From UBA10133 sp964348455 (GTDB lineage Bacteria; Patescibacteriota; Microgenomatia; UBA1400; MFAQ01): 12,198 nucleotides of DNA. The translations under genes were made by a program, and so were the position numbers. The stretch lies in the NCBI GenBank assembly GCA_964348455.1, contig CAYGCQ010000032.1, positions 1 to 12,198 of the forward strand, in the 5' to 3' direction. Under the pieces are notes generated by a model, which searched no databases, was not told the DNA's origin, and was given only the letters and a program-made list of their open reading frames with translations. This document shows positions 6,325-12,093 of this stretch, in pieces; the first letter of the stretch is position 1; each line of letters begins with the position of its first letter.

Positions 6325-6999
6325 ATGTTGAAAATTGAAACAAAAATTAATGGGCTAAATTATTGGGTATCAGGAGAGAATCCTAGGCTTATCATCCACT
6401 CCGGAACTCATGGTGATGAGTATGAGGTCACAAAATTTGTATCAAAATACGTAAATAAGTACGAAAAAATCTTACCGCCATTTATATTCGTTCCGGAAGT
6501 TTCCCCAACTGCTATCTCTCAAAAAACGAGAGAGAACGGATTAGGCCACGACATGAACAGAAGCTTCTTTTCCGATTCAACTGATCCAGAGATAATTGCA
6601 AACCTGGAAATTATTAAGAATAATCAAGTTGAATTATTTGTATCATTTCATGAAGATCCACCCATCGACGAGTATTATGTTTATGACATTGGATATGAAG
6701 AAGTCGAAAATAGAATTGTGCAGGATCACAACCAATTACTAAAAAGGATAGGGATTAAACTCTTAACTGGCATTGACGATATCGAAGATCCTGGTTTGGG
6801 GTATGAATTTAGAGATGGATACAATATCACTGTTTATCCCAAAGATATGCCAGAAAATGGATCAATTTCTTCTTGGCTTTTTAAGCGTAATATTACTAAG
6901 GAGTATCTTCTTCCCGAGATTCCTGGGTTAGCAGACAAAAAAACCAAAGATATTATTGTTGACACTTTCTTTTCCGAAGTAATTCTGAAAATGTTTTAA
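6325..6999 (+). CDS. zinc carboxypeptidase / aspartoacylase-like (M14 superfamily) enzyme
   Basis: A 224-residue soluble enzyme with the M14/AstE-AspA signature. SGTHGDE (26-32) supplies zinc ligands His29 and Glu32, HDMNRSF (75-81) is the D-x-NR-x-F substrate-binding motif, SFHED (107-111) holds the third zinc ligand His109, and LLPEIPG (195-201) carries the probable general base Glu198. All metal and catalytic positions are present. The family hydrolyses C-terminal amino acids or N-acyl amino acids; the short length and lack of a signal peptide fit the succinylglutamate desuccinylase/aspartoacylase-like branch or a small cytoplasmic carboxypeptidase. The substrate cannot be named. A TGA directly precedes the ATG in frame, which fixes the start. 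It converges with the next gene, the two stops overlapping by 4 bp. Confidence 0.85.
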   Translation: MLKIETKINGLNYWVSGENPRLIIHSGTHGDEYEVTKFVSKYVNKYEKILPPFIFVPEVSPTAISQKTRENGLGHDMNRSFFSDSTDPEIIANLEIIKNNQVELFVSFHEDPPIDEYYVYDIGYEEVENRIVQDHNQLLKRIGIKLLTGIDDIEDPGLGYEFRDGYNITVYPKDMPENGSISSWLFKRNITKEYLLPEIPGLADKKTKDIIVDTFFSEVILKMF

Positions 7000-7661
7000 T
7001 ACTCAATTGTAGCCGGGACAGTACCAACTAACCTAAAAGATCCAGACTTAAAATCGGCTACTTTAATATCTGCACCCCCGATTTGGTCTATTCTCCTCTT
7101 TACCATGTCTGATACTGCAGAGGCGGCAGGTGTGGTGATGGAATTCGGCACTGTAACTCTACCGAGCTGAAAAGTTGAAGGCTCAATGGATAAAACATTA
7201 CTGTTCATTCCCCCTTTACCTTTAACGTAAAACGGTAGATCTCCAGCCACGTATTGTACATATTTTTTTCCCTTTTCAATATCGGTATCGGAATAACCAA
7301 GATTTTTAGCTAAAGAAATTGCTGTTGAAATTTTTAGAAAACCTGACGCCTCACCTGTTCCGTCGGGATTGAATCGGACCTGGACACTATGCAATGGAAA
7401 GAACTTATCTCTTTTTTCCCAGGTGGCGAAAATTGAAGTAATGTCTTGACTGGACAAATCCACATCAAGATACACATTCCCTGAGGCGCTGGGCGAACCG
7501 TATTTTGCCTCGAATTCTTCGACAAATGATGGGTCTACTTTTATACCAAGATCTACTTGCTTAGCAATAAAACCAGAGAGATAAGGCATAAACCCGATGT
7601 AGCTCAATGATGCTACGACTAAAACTACTAAAATAATAATTCCTACCAATAGTTTTTTCAT
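6996..7661 (-). CDS. membrane-anchored protein, possibly lipid-binding (LmeA/YpmS-like)
   Basis: A 221-residue protein with an N-terminal hydrophobic segment (3-23) and an extracytoplasmic body. The body has alternating beta pattern: VYLDVDLSSQDI (63-74), VQVRFNPDGTGEASGFLKI (93-111), LPFYVKGKGGM (142-152), then LGRVTVPNSI (166-175) and a final strand pair IKVADFKSGSFRLVGT (199-214). The order 'beta pair, IGxVxVP, amphipathic helix, VxVxDGxLxLxG' reminds me of small anchored lipid-handling proteins such as YpmS/DUF2140 and mycobacterial LmeA. This is resemblance only. Its ATG is preceded by a TGAGATAAT box, so it is probably transcribed from its own promoter; the antiporter gene upstream ends 35 bp before it. 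The final codon overlaps the convergent peptidase-like gene. Confidence 0.75.
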   Translation of the reverse strand: MKKLLVGIIILVVLVVASLSYIGFMPYLSGFIAKQVDLGIKVDPSFVEEFEAKYGSPSASGNVYLDVDLSSQDITSIFATWEKRDKFFPLHSVQVRFNPDGTGEASGFLKISTAISLAKNLGYSDTDIEKGKKYVQYVAGDLPFYVKGKGGMNSNVLSIEPSTFQLGRVTVPNSITTPAASAVSDMVKRRIDQIGGADIKVADFKSGSFRLVGTVPATIEY

Positions 7662-7667
7662 AACTTG

Positions 7668-7676
7668 ATTATCTCA
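7668..7676 (-). promoter_or_regulatory. extended -10 box before the anchored lipid-binding-like gene
   Basis: TGAGATAAT on the minus strand (TGn plus GATAAT, five of six matches to TATAAT), ending exactly 6 nt before ATG 7661. No Shine-Dalgarno at usable distance. Confidence 0.5.
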
Positions 7677-7696
7677 CTTTTTAAATTATTTTAGAC

Positions 7697-8818
7697 TTAC
7701 AGCCCAAAGCAGTATCCGCCTCCGAGATTGAGGCAGAGGGAAAATGAGACCACCCCAAGCTGAGTAAGAAGATAGAAGATGTAAGCGGCGATAAGAAGTA
7801 CTCCAGCATACCTCCCGATTTCCCACTTCTTGGCAATGAGAAGAAAAAGTAGGGCGACAACTGTAGCAAATAATAGAATTATCGAGGAAGATAAATTTTC
7901 GGTAACAACAGCAATGTTTTTGCCAGTAAACAGAGTTAAGAATAACCAGGGTAGGCCTAAACCAACTGCAATATCAAAAATGTTTGAACCTACAGCATTT
8001 GAAATTGCCATGTCTCCCTTGCCTTTTTTGGCAACATTGATGGAAGAAAGAAGATCTGGAATTGATGTCCCAGCGGCGAGGATGGTCAAACCGATAATGA
8101 CACTAGGGATGTTAAAAAAGATAGCAATTGAAACTGCGGACTCAACCATAAAATGACTTAATATTGCCAAGAAAGCTATAGAGATTAGAAAGTTAATGAG
8201 GTAAAGCTTGGGATATTTTTCCAGATTGAAGAAAAAAAAGGAAAAAACTTTGTCTAGAATATTTTTAATTTCCCACTTCTCTTTTCGAATATTCCTCGCT
8301 TCTGCAACACTTGCCTCTGCAGCTATGTCTAAGATATCGTCTTTTGAGGTGTAGGGAAAAAGCTTTTTCCAAAAACTTAATGAGTATATATAGAGGGCGT
8401 ATAGAGCGACAAAAGCCAAGGAATCATAAAGGGTAATTTTCCCGTCAATAAAGGTAAAGAGTAAAAGAAGAATTGTAAGGACGTAAAAAGTCATGTCCCT
8501 GATGACCGGCTGCCAAGTGAGTAGAGCCCTCTTGAATAGTGCGGAGGCTCCGATAATCACTAAAATGTTGAAGATGGCAGAACCGACGATAGTACCGGCA
8601 CCCAAAGACTGCTGCTCGCTGGCCTTGGTTAGTGCAAGTATAGACACAAATAGTTCGGGAGCACTGCTACCAATAGCCATAAAGGTGGCTCCGGCAACGT
8701 CGGAAGATAATTTCAGTTTTTTTGAAATTATTTCTAGAGTTTCGACGAAGAAGACATCAATCAATCTAGCTAAGGCATAAAAGGTAAAGATTAAGAGCAA
8801 AAAATCGAGAAAAATCAT
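7697..8818 (-). CDS. Na+/Ca2+ exchanger family (CaCA) antiporter, NCKX-like alpha repeats
   Basis: A 373-residue inner-membrane protein with about 10 predicted helices in two homologous halves joined by a charged cytosolic loop (about 157-198). Alpha-1: GATFMAIGSSAPELFVSI (43-60) and GTIVGSAIFNILVIIG (75-90). Alpha-2: GLTILAAGTSIPDLLSSI (243-260) and ISNAVGSNIFDIAVGLG (272-288). Glu55 and Asp255 are the paired ion-coordinating acids of the family. The alpha-2 repeat, with PD and SNIFD, is closer to K+-dependent exchangers (NCKX) than to NCX; in NCKX an Asp in the SN-x-FD segment is tied to K+ dependence, so Asp282 hints at K+ coupling. The role is Ca2+ (and possibly Na+) export. It is divergent from the gene at 8867 with 48 bp between, which includes the palindrome GACA-AAAA-TGTC (8821-8832). 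Confidence 0.93.
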   Translation of the reverse strand: MIFLDFLLLIFTFYALARLIDVFFVETLEIISKKLKLSSDVAGATFMAIGSSAPELFVSILALTKASEQQSLGAGTIVGSAIFNILVIIGASALFKRALLTWQPVIRDMTFYVLTILLLLFTFIDGKITLYDSLAFVALYALYIYSLSFWKKLFPYTSKDDILDIAAEASVAEARNIRKEKWEIKNILDKVFSFFFFNLEKYPKLYLINFLISIAFLAILSHFMVESAVSIAIFFNIPSVIIGLTILAAGTSIPDLLSSINVAKKGKGDMAISNAVGSNIFDIAVGLGLPWLFLTLFTGKNIAVVTENLSSSIILLFATVVALLFLLIAKKWEIGRYAGVLLIAAYIFYLLTQLGVVSFSLCLNLGGGYCFGL

Positions 8819-8845
8819 AAGACAAAAATGTCAAGTAATAAGGAA

Positions 8846-8854
8846 TGGTAGAGT
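8846..8854 (+). promoter_or_regulatory. possible extended -10 box before the lysozyme-like gene
   Basis: TGGTAGAGT (TGn plus TAGAGT, four of six) ends 12 nt before ATG 8867. Modest match. Confidence 0.3.
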
Positions 8855-8866
8855 TTTTGAGATTAG

Positions 8867-9511
8867 ATGTCAATAACATTGAAGTTCTACGATAAGATTA
8901 GATCGGTAGTAGAATCAGGGATGATAAAAATTGCAGCTGTTTTATCCATAGTGTTATTTTTTGGTTTGTCGATCGGGTATCTTGTGATAATCCACAAAGC
9001 CAAAAAAATCGACTTAGTGAGCCCTGTGGTGACTGTAGCGCCTACCCTCAACCTGATTAAAGAAGCATCTACCTCAGCCTTGATGAATGCATCACCGAGT
9101 GGAACTCCAGAATCTTCGCCTAGCGCGACCCCTTCCCCTGAAAAGCTGGTTGTCACACAGTTAAAGACTGTAAAAAATGAAGTTACAGCGACTCCAACTC
9201 CAACCTATTCTGCTGAGACAGCACAAGCTGTAAATGAATATATAGATAAGTTCTCGGCAGAGCATGGTGTTGATCCAAATGTGATTAGGCATCTGGCAAT
9301 TTGCGAGTCCGGATTTAGAACTAACGCGATTAACCTTGGTTATGCTGGACTTTTTCAATTTGATTCTGCGACATGGAAAAGATTGCGATTGGAAATTGGA
9401 GAAGATCCCAATCCTGATCTTCGGTTCTCGGGCAAAGATGCAGTTCAGACTGTCACTTATGCAATCTCAAAAAATAAGTCTGGCCTTTGGCCTAGTTGCT
9501 TTCCGAACTAA
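8867..9511 (+). CDS. anchored lysozyme/transglycosylase-like cell-wall hydrolase
   Basis: A 214-residue protein: short cytoplasmic head, one membrane helix (20-42), a Ser/Thr/Pro/Ala-rich spacer (66-115, with SPSGTPESSPSATPSP) typical of cell-wall-spanning linkers, and a C-terminal domain (117-214) of the lysozyme-like superfamily. In that domain IRHLAICESGF (140-150) places the catalytic Glu147, YAGLFQFDSATW (159-170) is the substrate-side G-L-x-Q motif, and the end reads GLWPSC. Cys146 and Cys211 are placed to form a disulfide, as in resuscitation-promoting-factor and SLT-type domains. Predicted to cleave peptidoglycan glycan strands outside the membrane during growth or division. Domain call firm; the exact reaction (hydrolysis or lytic transglycosylation) is not decided by sequence. 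Confidence 0.87.
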   Translation: MSITLKFYDKIRSVVESGMIKIAAVLSIVLFFGLSIGYLVIIHKAKKIDLVSPVVTVAPTLNLIKEASTSALMNASPSGTPESSPSATPSPEKLVVTQLKTVKNEVTATPTPTYSAETAQAVNEYIDKFSAEHGVDPNVIRHLAICESGFRTNAINLGYAGLFQFDSATWKRLRLEIGEDPNPDLRFSGKDAVQTVTYAISKNKSGLWPSCFPN

Positions 9512-9556
9512 ATATCTCACCTCTTAAGCTAAATTTCAGGTTAGGCTTATACAAAT

Positions 9557-9576
9557 TACCTCAGAAAGGAGAGGTA
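9557..9576 (+). promoter_or_regulatory. purine-rich ribosome binding site within a small hairpin
   Basis: TACCTC (9557-9562) pairs with GAGGTA (9571-9576) around an AAGGAG-containing loop (AAGGAG at 9566-9571). This is the strongest Shine-Dalgarno-like sequence in the window, 12-16 nt before ATG 9588, and part of it could be masked by the stem. A second imperfect hairpin, TAAGCTAA/TTAGGCTTA (9525-9549), lies just upstream. Confidence 0.4.
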
Positions 9577-9587
9577 TTTAAAAAAAT

Positions 9588-10088
9588 ATGAGTAAGAAAA
9601 AATATATAATGCCGACAATCGGCGCTATGGTATTAGTAGCTTCTATAACAGTTGGTCAAGTACGGGCTCAAGGGAACTCCTCCGGGGCACTGGCTCAAAC
9701 AATTGCCCAGAAGTTTGGCCTAGACAAAACACAAGTTCAGTCAGCCATTGATGAATTTCGGCAAACAAAATTCATTACAAGGCAGCAGAGAATGGAGGAA
9801 TCCAAGATGAAGCGACTTGACATTCTAGTCTCTACCGGGAAGATAACAACAGAACAGAAAGAGGCGATATTAACCGAGCAAGCAAAGCTTGAAAAAGAAC
9901 ACCCTGCCGATTCTTTCAAAAACATGACCCCTGAAGAAAGAAAAAAGATTTTTGACATTGAAAGATCTGAGATTGGAGTGTGGGCTAAGGCTTTGGGAAT
10001 CGATCAAAGATATATAAAAATGGGACTGGGGTTAGAAAGGGGTAAGTTTGGACCTAGAGCAGCGGACCGTAAATTTGACTGGAAATAG
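9588..10088 (+). CDS. secreted helical protein, unknown function
   Basis: A 166-residue protein with a signal peptide (KKK, hydrophobic 8-22, likely cleavage after VRA at 27) and a highly charged helical mature part. One element, LAQTIAQKFGLDKTQVQSAI (35-54), is followed by MKRLDILVSTGKITTEQKEAIL (74-95); the LDxLVxxGKITxxQKxxI pattern resembles short helical hairpins of secreted proteins such as the DUF2680 group. A related half-motif (WAKALGIDQRYIKMGL, 132-147) follows. No catalytic residues stand out. Its start is supported by a strong Shine-Dalgarno-like sequence, unlike most genes here. It follows the lysozyme-like gene by 76 bp on the same strand and may be cotranscribed. A structural or chaperone-like role outside the membrane is possible but unproven. 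Confidence 0.75.
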   Translation: MSKKKYIMPTIGAMVLVASITVGQVRAQGNSSGALAQTIAQKFGLDKTQVQSAIDEFRQTKFITRQQRMEESKMKRLDILVSTGKITTEQKEAILTEQAKLEKEHPADSFKNMTPEERKKIFDIERSEIGVWAKALGIDQRYIKMGLGLERGKFGPRAADRKFDWK

Positions 10089-10097
10089 AATCTCGAG

Positions 10098-10106
10098 TGC
10101 TAGAAT
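10098..10106 (+). promoter_or_regulatory. extended -10 box before the GIY-YIG gene
   Basis: TGCTAGAAT (TGn plus TAGAAT) ends 19 nt before ATG 10126; a transcript would have a leader of about a dozen nt. This supports the shorter start of the gene. Confidence 0.4.
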
Positions 10107-10125
10107 ATTGACAGATACTGCAACC

Positions 10126-10389
10126 ATGAACTTTACTGTCTACATACTAAGAACGTCATCTAATACTTTATACGTAGGCCAAACCAATAATCTGGAAAGA
10201 AGAATCATGGAGCATAAGGGTAAGACTGTTAAGTCGTCCAGGTATGTTCGGTGCTTTGATTATGTCGAGCTGGTCTATTCCGAAACTCAACCTACAAGAA
10301 GAGATGCTTTGAGACGAGAAAGAGAGATCCGGACCTGGACAAAAAAGAAGAAGGAGAAAATGATTGAAAAAAATAATGTATTTATTTAA
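10126..10389 (+). CDS. GIY-YIG domain nuclease, UPF0213-like
   Basis: An 87-residue single-domain GIY-YIG protein. TVYILRTSSNTLYVGQTNNLERR (4-26) contains the GIY-like VYIL, the YIG-like YVG and the catalytic Arg region; EHK (29-31) and RY (39-40) follow; ALRREREIRTW (61-71) holds the metal-binding Glu (Glu65 by alignment to the family's AlrrE motif). I chose ATG 10126 rather than an in-frame ATG at 10048 because the earlier start overlaps the previous gene, adds 26 residues outside the domain, and an extended -10 box sits between the two. The family is widespread; the substrate is mostly unknown, with structure-specific DNA cleavage inferred from relatives. It is followed directly by a repeat island. 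Confidence 0.88.
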   Translation: MNFTVYILRTSSNTLYVGQTNNLERRIMEHKGKTVKSSRYVRCFDYVELVYSETQPTRRDALRREREIRTWTKKKKEKMIEKNNVFI

Positions 10390-10471
10390 ATAGATTTACC
10401 CCTTCGAGCACCAGCGGCTCACTCAGGTCGGGAGTGAGAGATCGGTGGACTGCGCGGGGATGGTTGTGGAT
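10390..10471. other. intergenic leader of the repeat island
   Basis: Contains one 7-bp inverted repeat, CTCACTC (10418-10424) with GAGTGAG (10432-10438), without a T tail. GC content rises sharply here compared with the preceding gene. Confidence 0.45.
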
Positions 10472-10756
10472 CCCCGCATTCGCGAGGATGACATTGGATA
10501 GAGGGAGATTTTTCGACTCACTGCGTTCGCTCGGAAGGACGATAGTTTATGATTCCCCGCATTCGCTAGGATGACATTGGATAGAGGGAGATTTTTCGAC
10601 TCACTGCGTTCGCTCGGAAGGANNNNNNNNNNNNNNNNNNNNNNNNNNNNNNNNNNNNNNNNNNNNNNNNNNNNNNNNNNNNNNNNNNNNNNNNNNNNNN
10701 NNNNNNNNNNNNNNNNNNNNNNCGATAGTTTATGATTCCCCGCATTCGCGAGGATG
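10472..10756. repeat. 83-bp tandem repeat array interrupted by a sequence gap
   Basis: The unit begins CCCCGCATTCGCGAGGATGA and ends with CGATAGTTTATGATT. Unit 1 is 10472-10554. Unit 2 starts at 10555 and is cut by 100 Ns at 10623-10722, then resumes at 10723-10737 exactly in phase: 68 plus 15 bp make 83. A partial third unit (10738-10756) then breaks off. Units 1 and 2 differ at one visible position (CGCGAGG versus CGCTAGG). The unit includes the widespread intergenic type GGATCCCCGCATTCGCGAGGATGAC. The real copy number is unknown. Confidence 0.9.
10623..10722. other. assembly gap of 100 N
   Basis: Exactly 100 Ns, the usual placeholder length, inside the tandem array. Any open frame across it is meaningless. 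Confidence 0.98.
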
Positions 10757-10764
10757 TTTTCTGG

Positions 10765-10785
10765 ATTCTGAATCAAGTTCAGAAT
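10765..10785. repeat. dispersed hairpin repeat (TCAAG-loop type), second copy
   Basis: ATTCTGAA (10765-10772) and TTCAGAAT (10778-10785) pair around TCAAG, followed by GAC. Same loop and flank as 4192-4212, with the stem changed on both sides. Confidence 0.7.
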
Positions 10786-10877
10786 GACAAGACAGGGAGG
10801 CAGGTAGATTGCCACACAATGATTACATGGTTCCCATTGACGTCTATTTGAGGGTTGTTTTTTTGTTACATCAGACA

Positions 10878-10883
10878 TAGTAT
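10878..10883 (+). promoter_or_regulatory. possible -10 box before the kinase gene
   Basis: TAGTAT (four of six) ends 6 nt before ATG 10890, the same spacing as at 4341, 6325 and 7661. No Shine-Dalgarno is present. Confidence 0.35.
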
Positions 10884-10889
10884 TTCCCT

Positions 10890-11519
10890 ATGACTGAAAG
10901 ATTAAATTCCCCTGAGAAAATCAAAATTGAAAAAAGAATTGTAACCCTTATTGGACCAGAAGGATCGGGAAAAACCACCCAAGCAATCAAGCTCGCCGAA
11001 GAAACTGGACTTCCTTATGTGACTACTGGAGATACTTTGAGAGATTTGGCGGCAAATGATCCTGGTGAACTCGGTGAAGAGTGTCGAATGATGTTTGCGG
11101 AAGGTAGTTACCTTTCAGGAGAAACACTCTTAAGAATTCTGGTAGAAAGATTTGGTCGATCTGACGTTAGTAACGGCTTGATCTTAGACGGCGGACTTCG
11201 AACCCTTAATGAAACTATAGATTTTCAAGCTATGCTTGATCGGGCTGGCTTGAACCTGCCAATGACTGTGATCTATTTACAGATTCCTGAAGCCGATACG
11301 TTCGAAAGATTGGTAAGAGGAAAAAACGCCAGAAAGAGAGCTGATGACACTGAAGAGCTGGTTACCATGAGGTTAGCTAAGTTTAATTTGAACCTGGATG
11401 AGCGTCTGGAAGTTATAAATAAAGAATCAGGCTGGGACATTGTTTGTTGCGATGCATCCGAAGAAACAGAATCTGTTTATAACCAAATTTGCAGGAGCTT
11501 GACAGGCATGAAAATATAG
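10890..11519 (+). CDS. adenylate-kinase-like nucleotide kinase
   Basis: A 209-residue P-loop kinase of the adenylate kinase family. GPEGSGKTT (22-30) is the ATP loop, TTGDTLRDLA (45-54) the nucleotide-monophosphate binding start (family TGDLLR), GLILDGGLRTLNET (96-109) replaces the usual G-x-DGFPRT segment (the Pro is missing), and ARKRADDTEELVTMRL (147-162) gives the R-x-DD-x-x-E motif. There is no long LID domain between about 142 and 150, so it is a short-LID form. It transfers phosphate from ATP to a nucleoside monophosphate; the GGLRT change and short LID leave the acceptor open. A leading 15-residue polar extension precedes the domain. The NMN-adenylyltransferase-like gene follows after 20 bp, suggesting a nucleotide-metabolism pair. 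Confidence 0.87.
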   Translation: MTERLNSPEKIKIEKRIVTLIGPEGSGKTTQAIKLAEETGLPYVTTGDTLRDLAANDPGELGEECRMMFAEGSYLSGETLLRILVERFGRSDVSNGLILDGGLRTLNETIDFQAMLDRAGLNLPMTVIYLQIPEADTFERLVRGKNARKRADDTEELVTMRLAKFNLNLDERLEVINKESGWDIVCCDASEETESVYNQICRSLTGMKI

Positions 11520-11522
11520 GTG

Positions 11523-11528
11523 TATAAT
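11523..11528 (+). promoter_or_regulatory. -10 box before the adenylyltransferase gene
   Basis: A perfect TATAAT in the 20-bp spacer after the kinase gene, ending 11 nt before ATG 11540. It would give a leader of about 5 nt. No Shine-Dalgarno is present, so the gene may have its own start in addition to any readthrough from the kinase. Confidence 0.5.
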
Positions 11529-11539
11529 ATACACTATCT

Positions 11540-12088
11540 ATGACTGAGCCAACACTATCGAAAACAGCCGTGTTTTTGGGCCGATTCTCCCCTTTTCAGA
11601 AAGGTCATGCTTCAATCGTAAATATGATGATTGAAAAATACGGATATGGTGGCTGCCTTGTCCTGATAGGTTCTTCAAATACATTAAATAAGCGGACGCC
11701 TTACACCTTTGAACAGCGAGAAGAAATGATTCGCAAGGTATATCCAGAGATTAAAATAATGGCATTACCCGATGGTAAGCCCGGGCTGGTGTGTTTTGAT
11801 GGGACCACAAACAATCAATGGCTCGACAGCATAGAAAAAATTCAGGAGGGACTAAATACTAAATTTGTATTTTTCGGAGGCTCAGAGGAAGATCTGAAGA
11901 TATTAGCAGAGAGATTTCAAACTGAGATCGCGGTAGATCGGAATAAAACCCCAGGATTGTCAGCAACAAGAGTAAGGGAAGCCCTCCTTCATGATGACTC
12001 AAGAACAGTAAATGAGTTGCTAGATTCCAAGATAATCCCCTTAGCAAAAAAATATTATAAAGAGTTTATAAAAAAAGATGAAAAATAA
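11540..12088 (+). CDS. nicotinamide-nucleotide adenylyltransferase-like (NadM-type) protein
   Basis: A 182-residue HIGH-superfamily nucleotidyltransferase. GRFSPFQKGH (14-23) is the GRFxPxHxGH ATP-binding motif, here with Gln in place of the first His; LIGSSNTLNKRTPYTFEQREEMI (42-64) matches the GS...NPFT...ER-x-MI block of archaeal-type NMN adenylyltransferases; LSATRVREAL (140-149) is the ISxTxVR motif that holds the triphosphate. Predicted to join an adenylyl group from ATP to NMN to form NAD, or a related cytidylyl/adenylyl transfer. The first motif histidine contacts phosphates in relatives; its change to Gln20 is worth noting, while His23 is kept. Soluble, cytoplasmic. It follows an adenylate-kinase-like gene and precedes repeat DNA. 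Confidence 0.82.
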   Translation: MTEPTLSKTAVFLGRFSPFQKGHASIVNMMIEKYGYGGCLVLIGSSNTLNKRTPYTFEQREEMIRKVYPEIKIMALPDGKPGLVCFDGTTNNQWLDSIEKIQEGLNTKFVFFGGSEEDLKILAERFQTEIAVDRNKTPGLSATRVREALLHDDSRTVNELLDSKIIPLAKKYYKEFIKKDEK

Positions 12089-12093
12089 TCCTG

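Noticed and set aside
8821..8834. TTGACA on the minus strand and the palindrome GACA-AAAA-TGTC between the divergent genes
   Set aside because: No -10 lies at the right distance before the antiporter start, and a 4-bp half-site palindrome is too short to call an operator.
10108..10113. Perfect TTGACA 12 nt before ATG 10126
   Set aside because: A -10 at normal spacing would fall inside the coding sequence, so it cannot drive this gene; the upstream TGCTAGAAT is a better candidate.
10048..10125. Longer start for the GIY-YIG gene at 10048
   Set aside because: It would overlap the previous coding region by 41 bp and adds residues outside the conserved domain; ATG 10126 begins right at the domain.
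10418..10438. Inverted repeat after the GIY-YIG gene as a terminator
   Set aside because: Seven pairs without a following T run; more likely part of the repeat island.
10423..10878. Open frame across the tandem array and the N gap
   Set aside because: It includes 100 Ns and is made of repeat-derived peptides (RMRGST-type). Not a gene.
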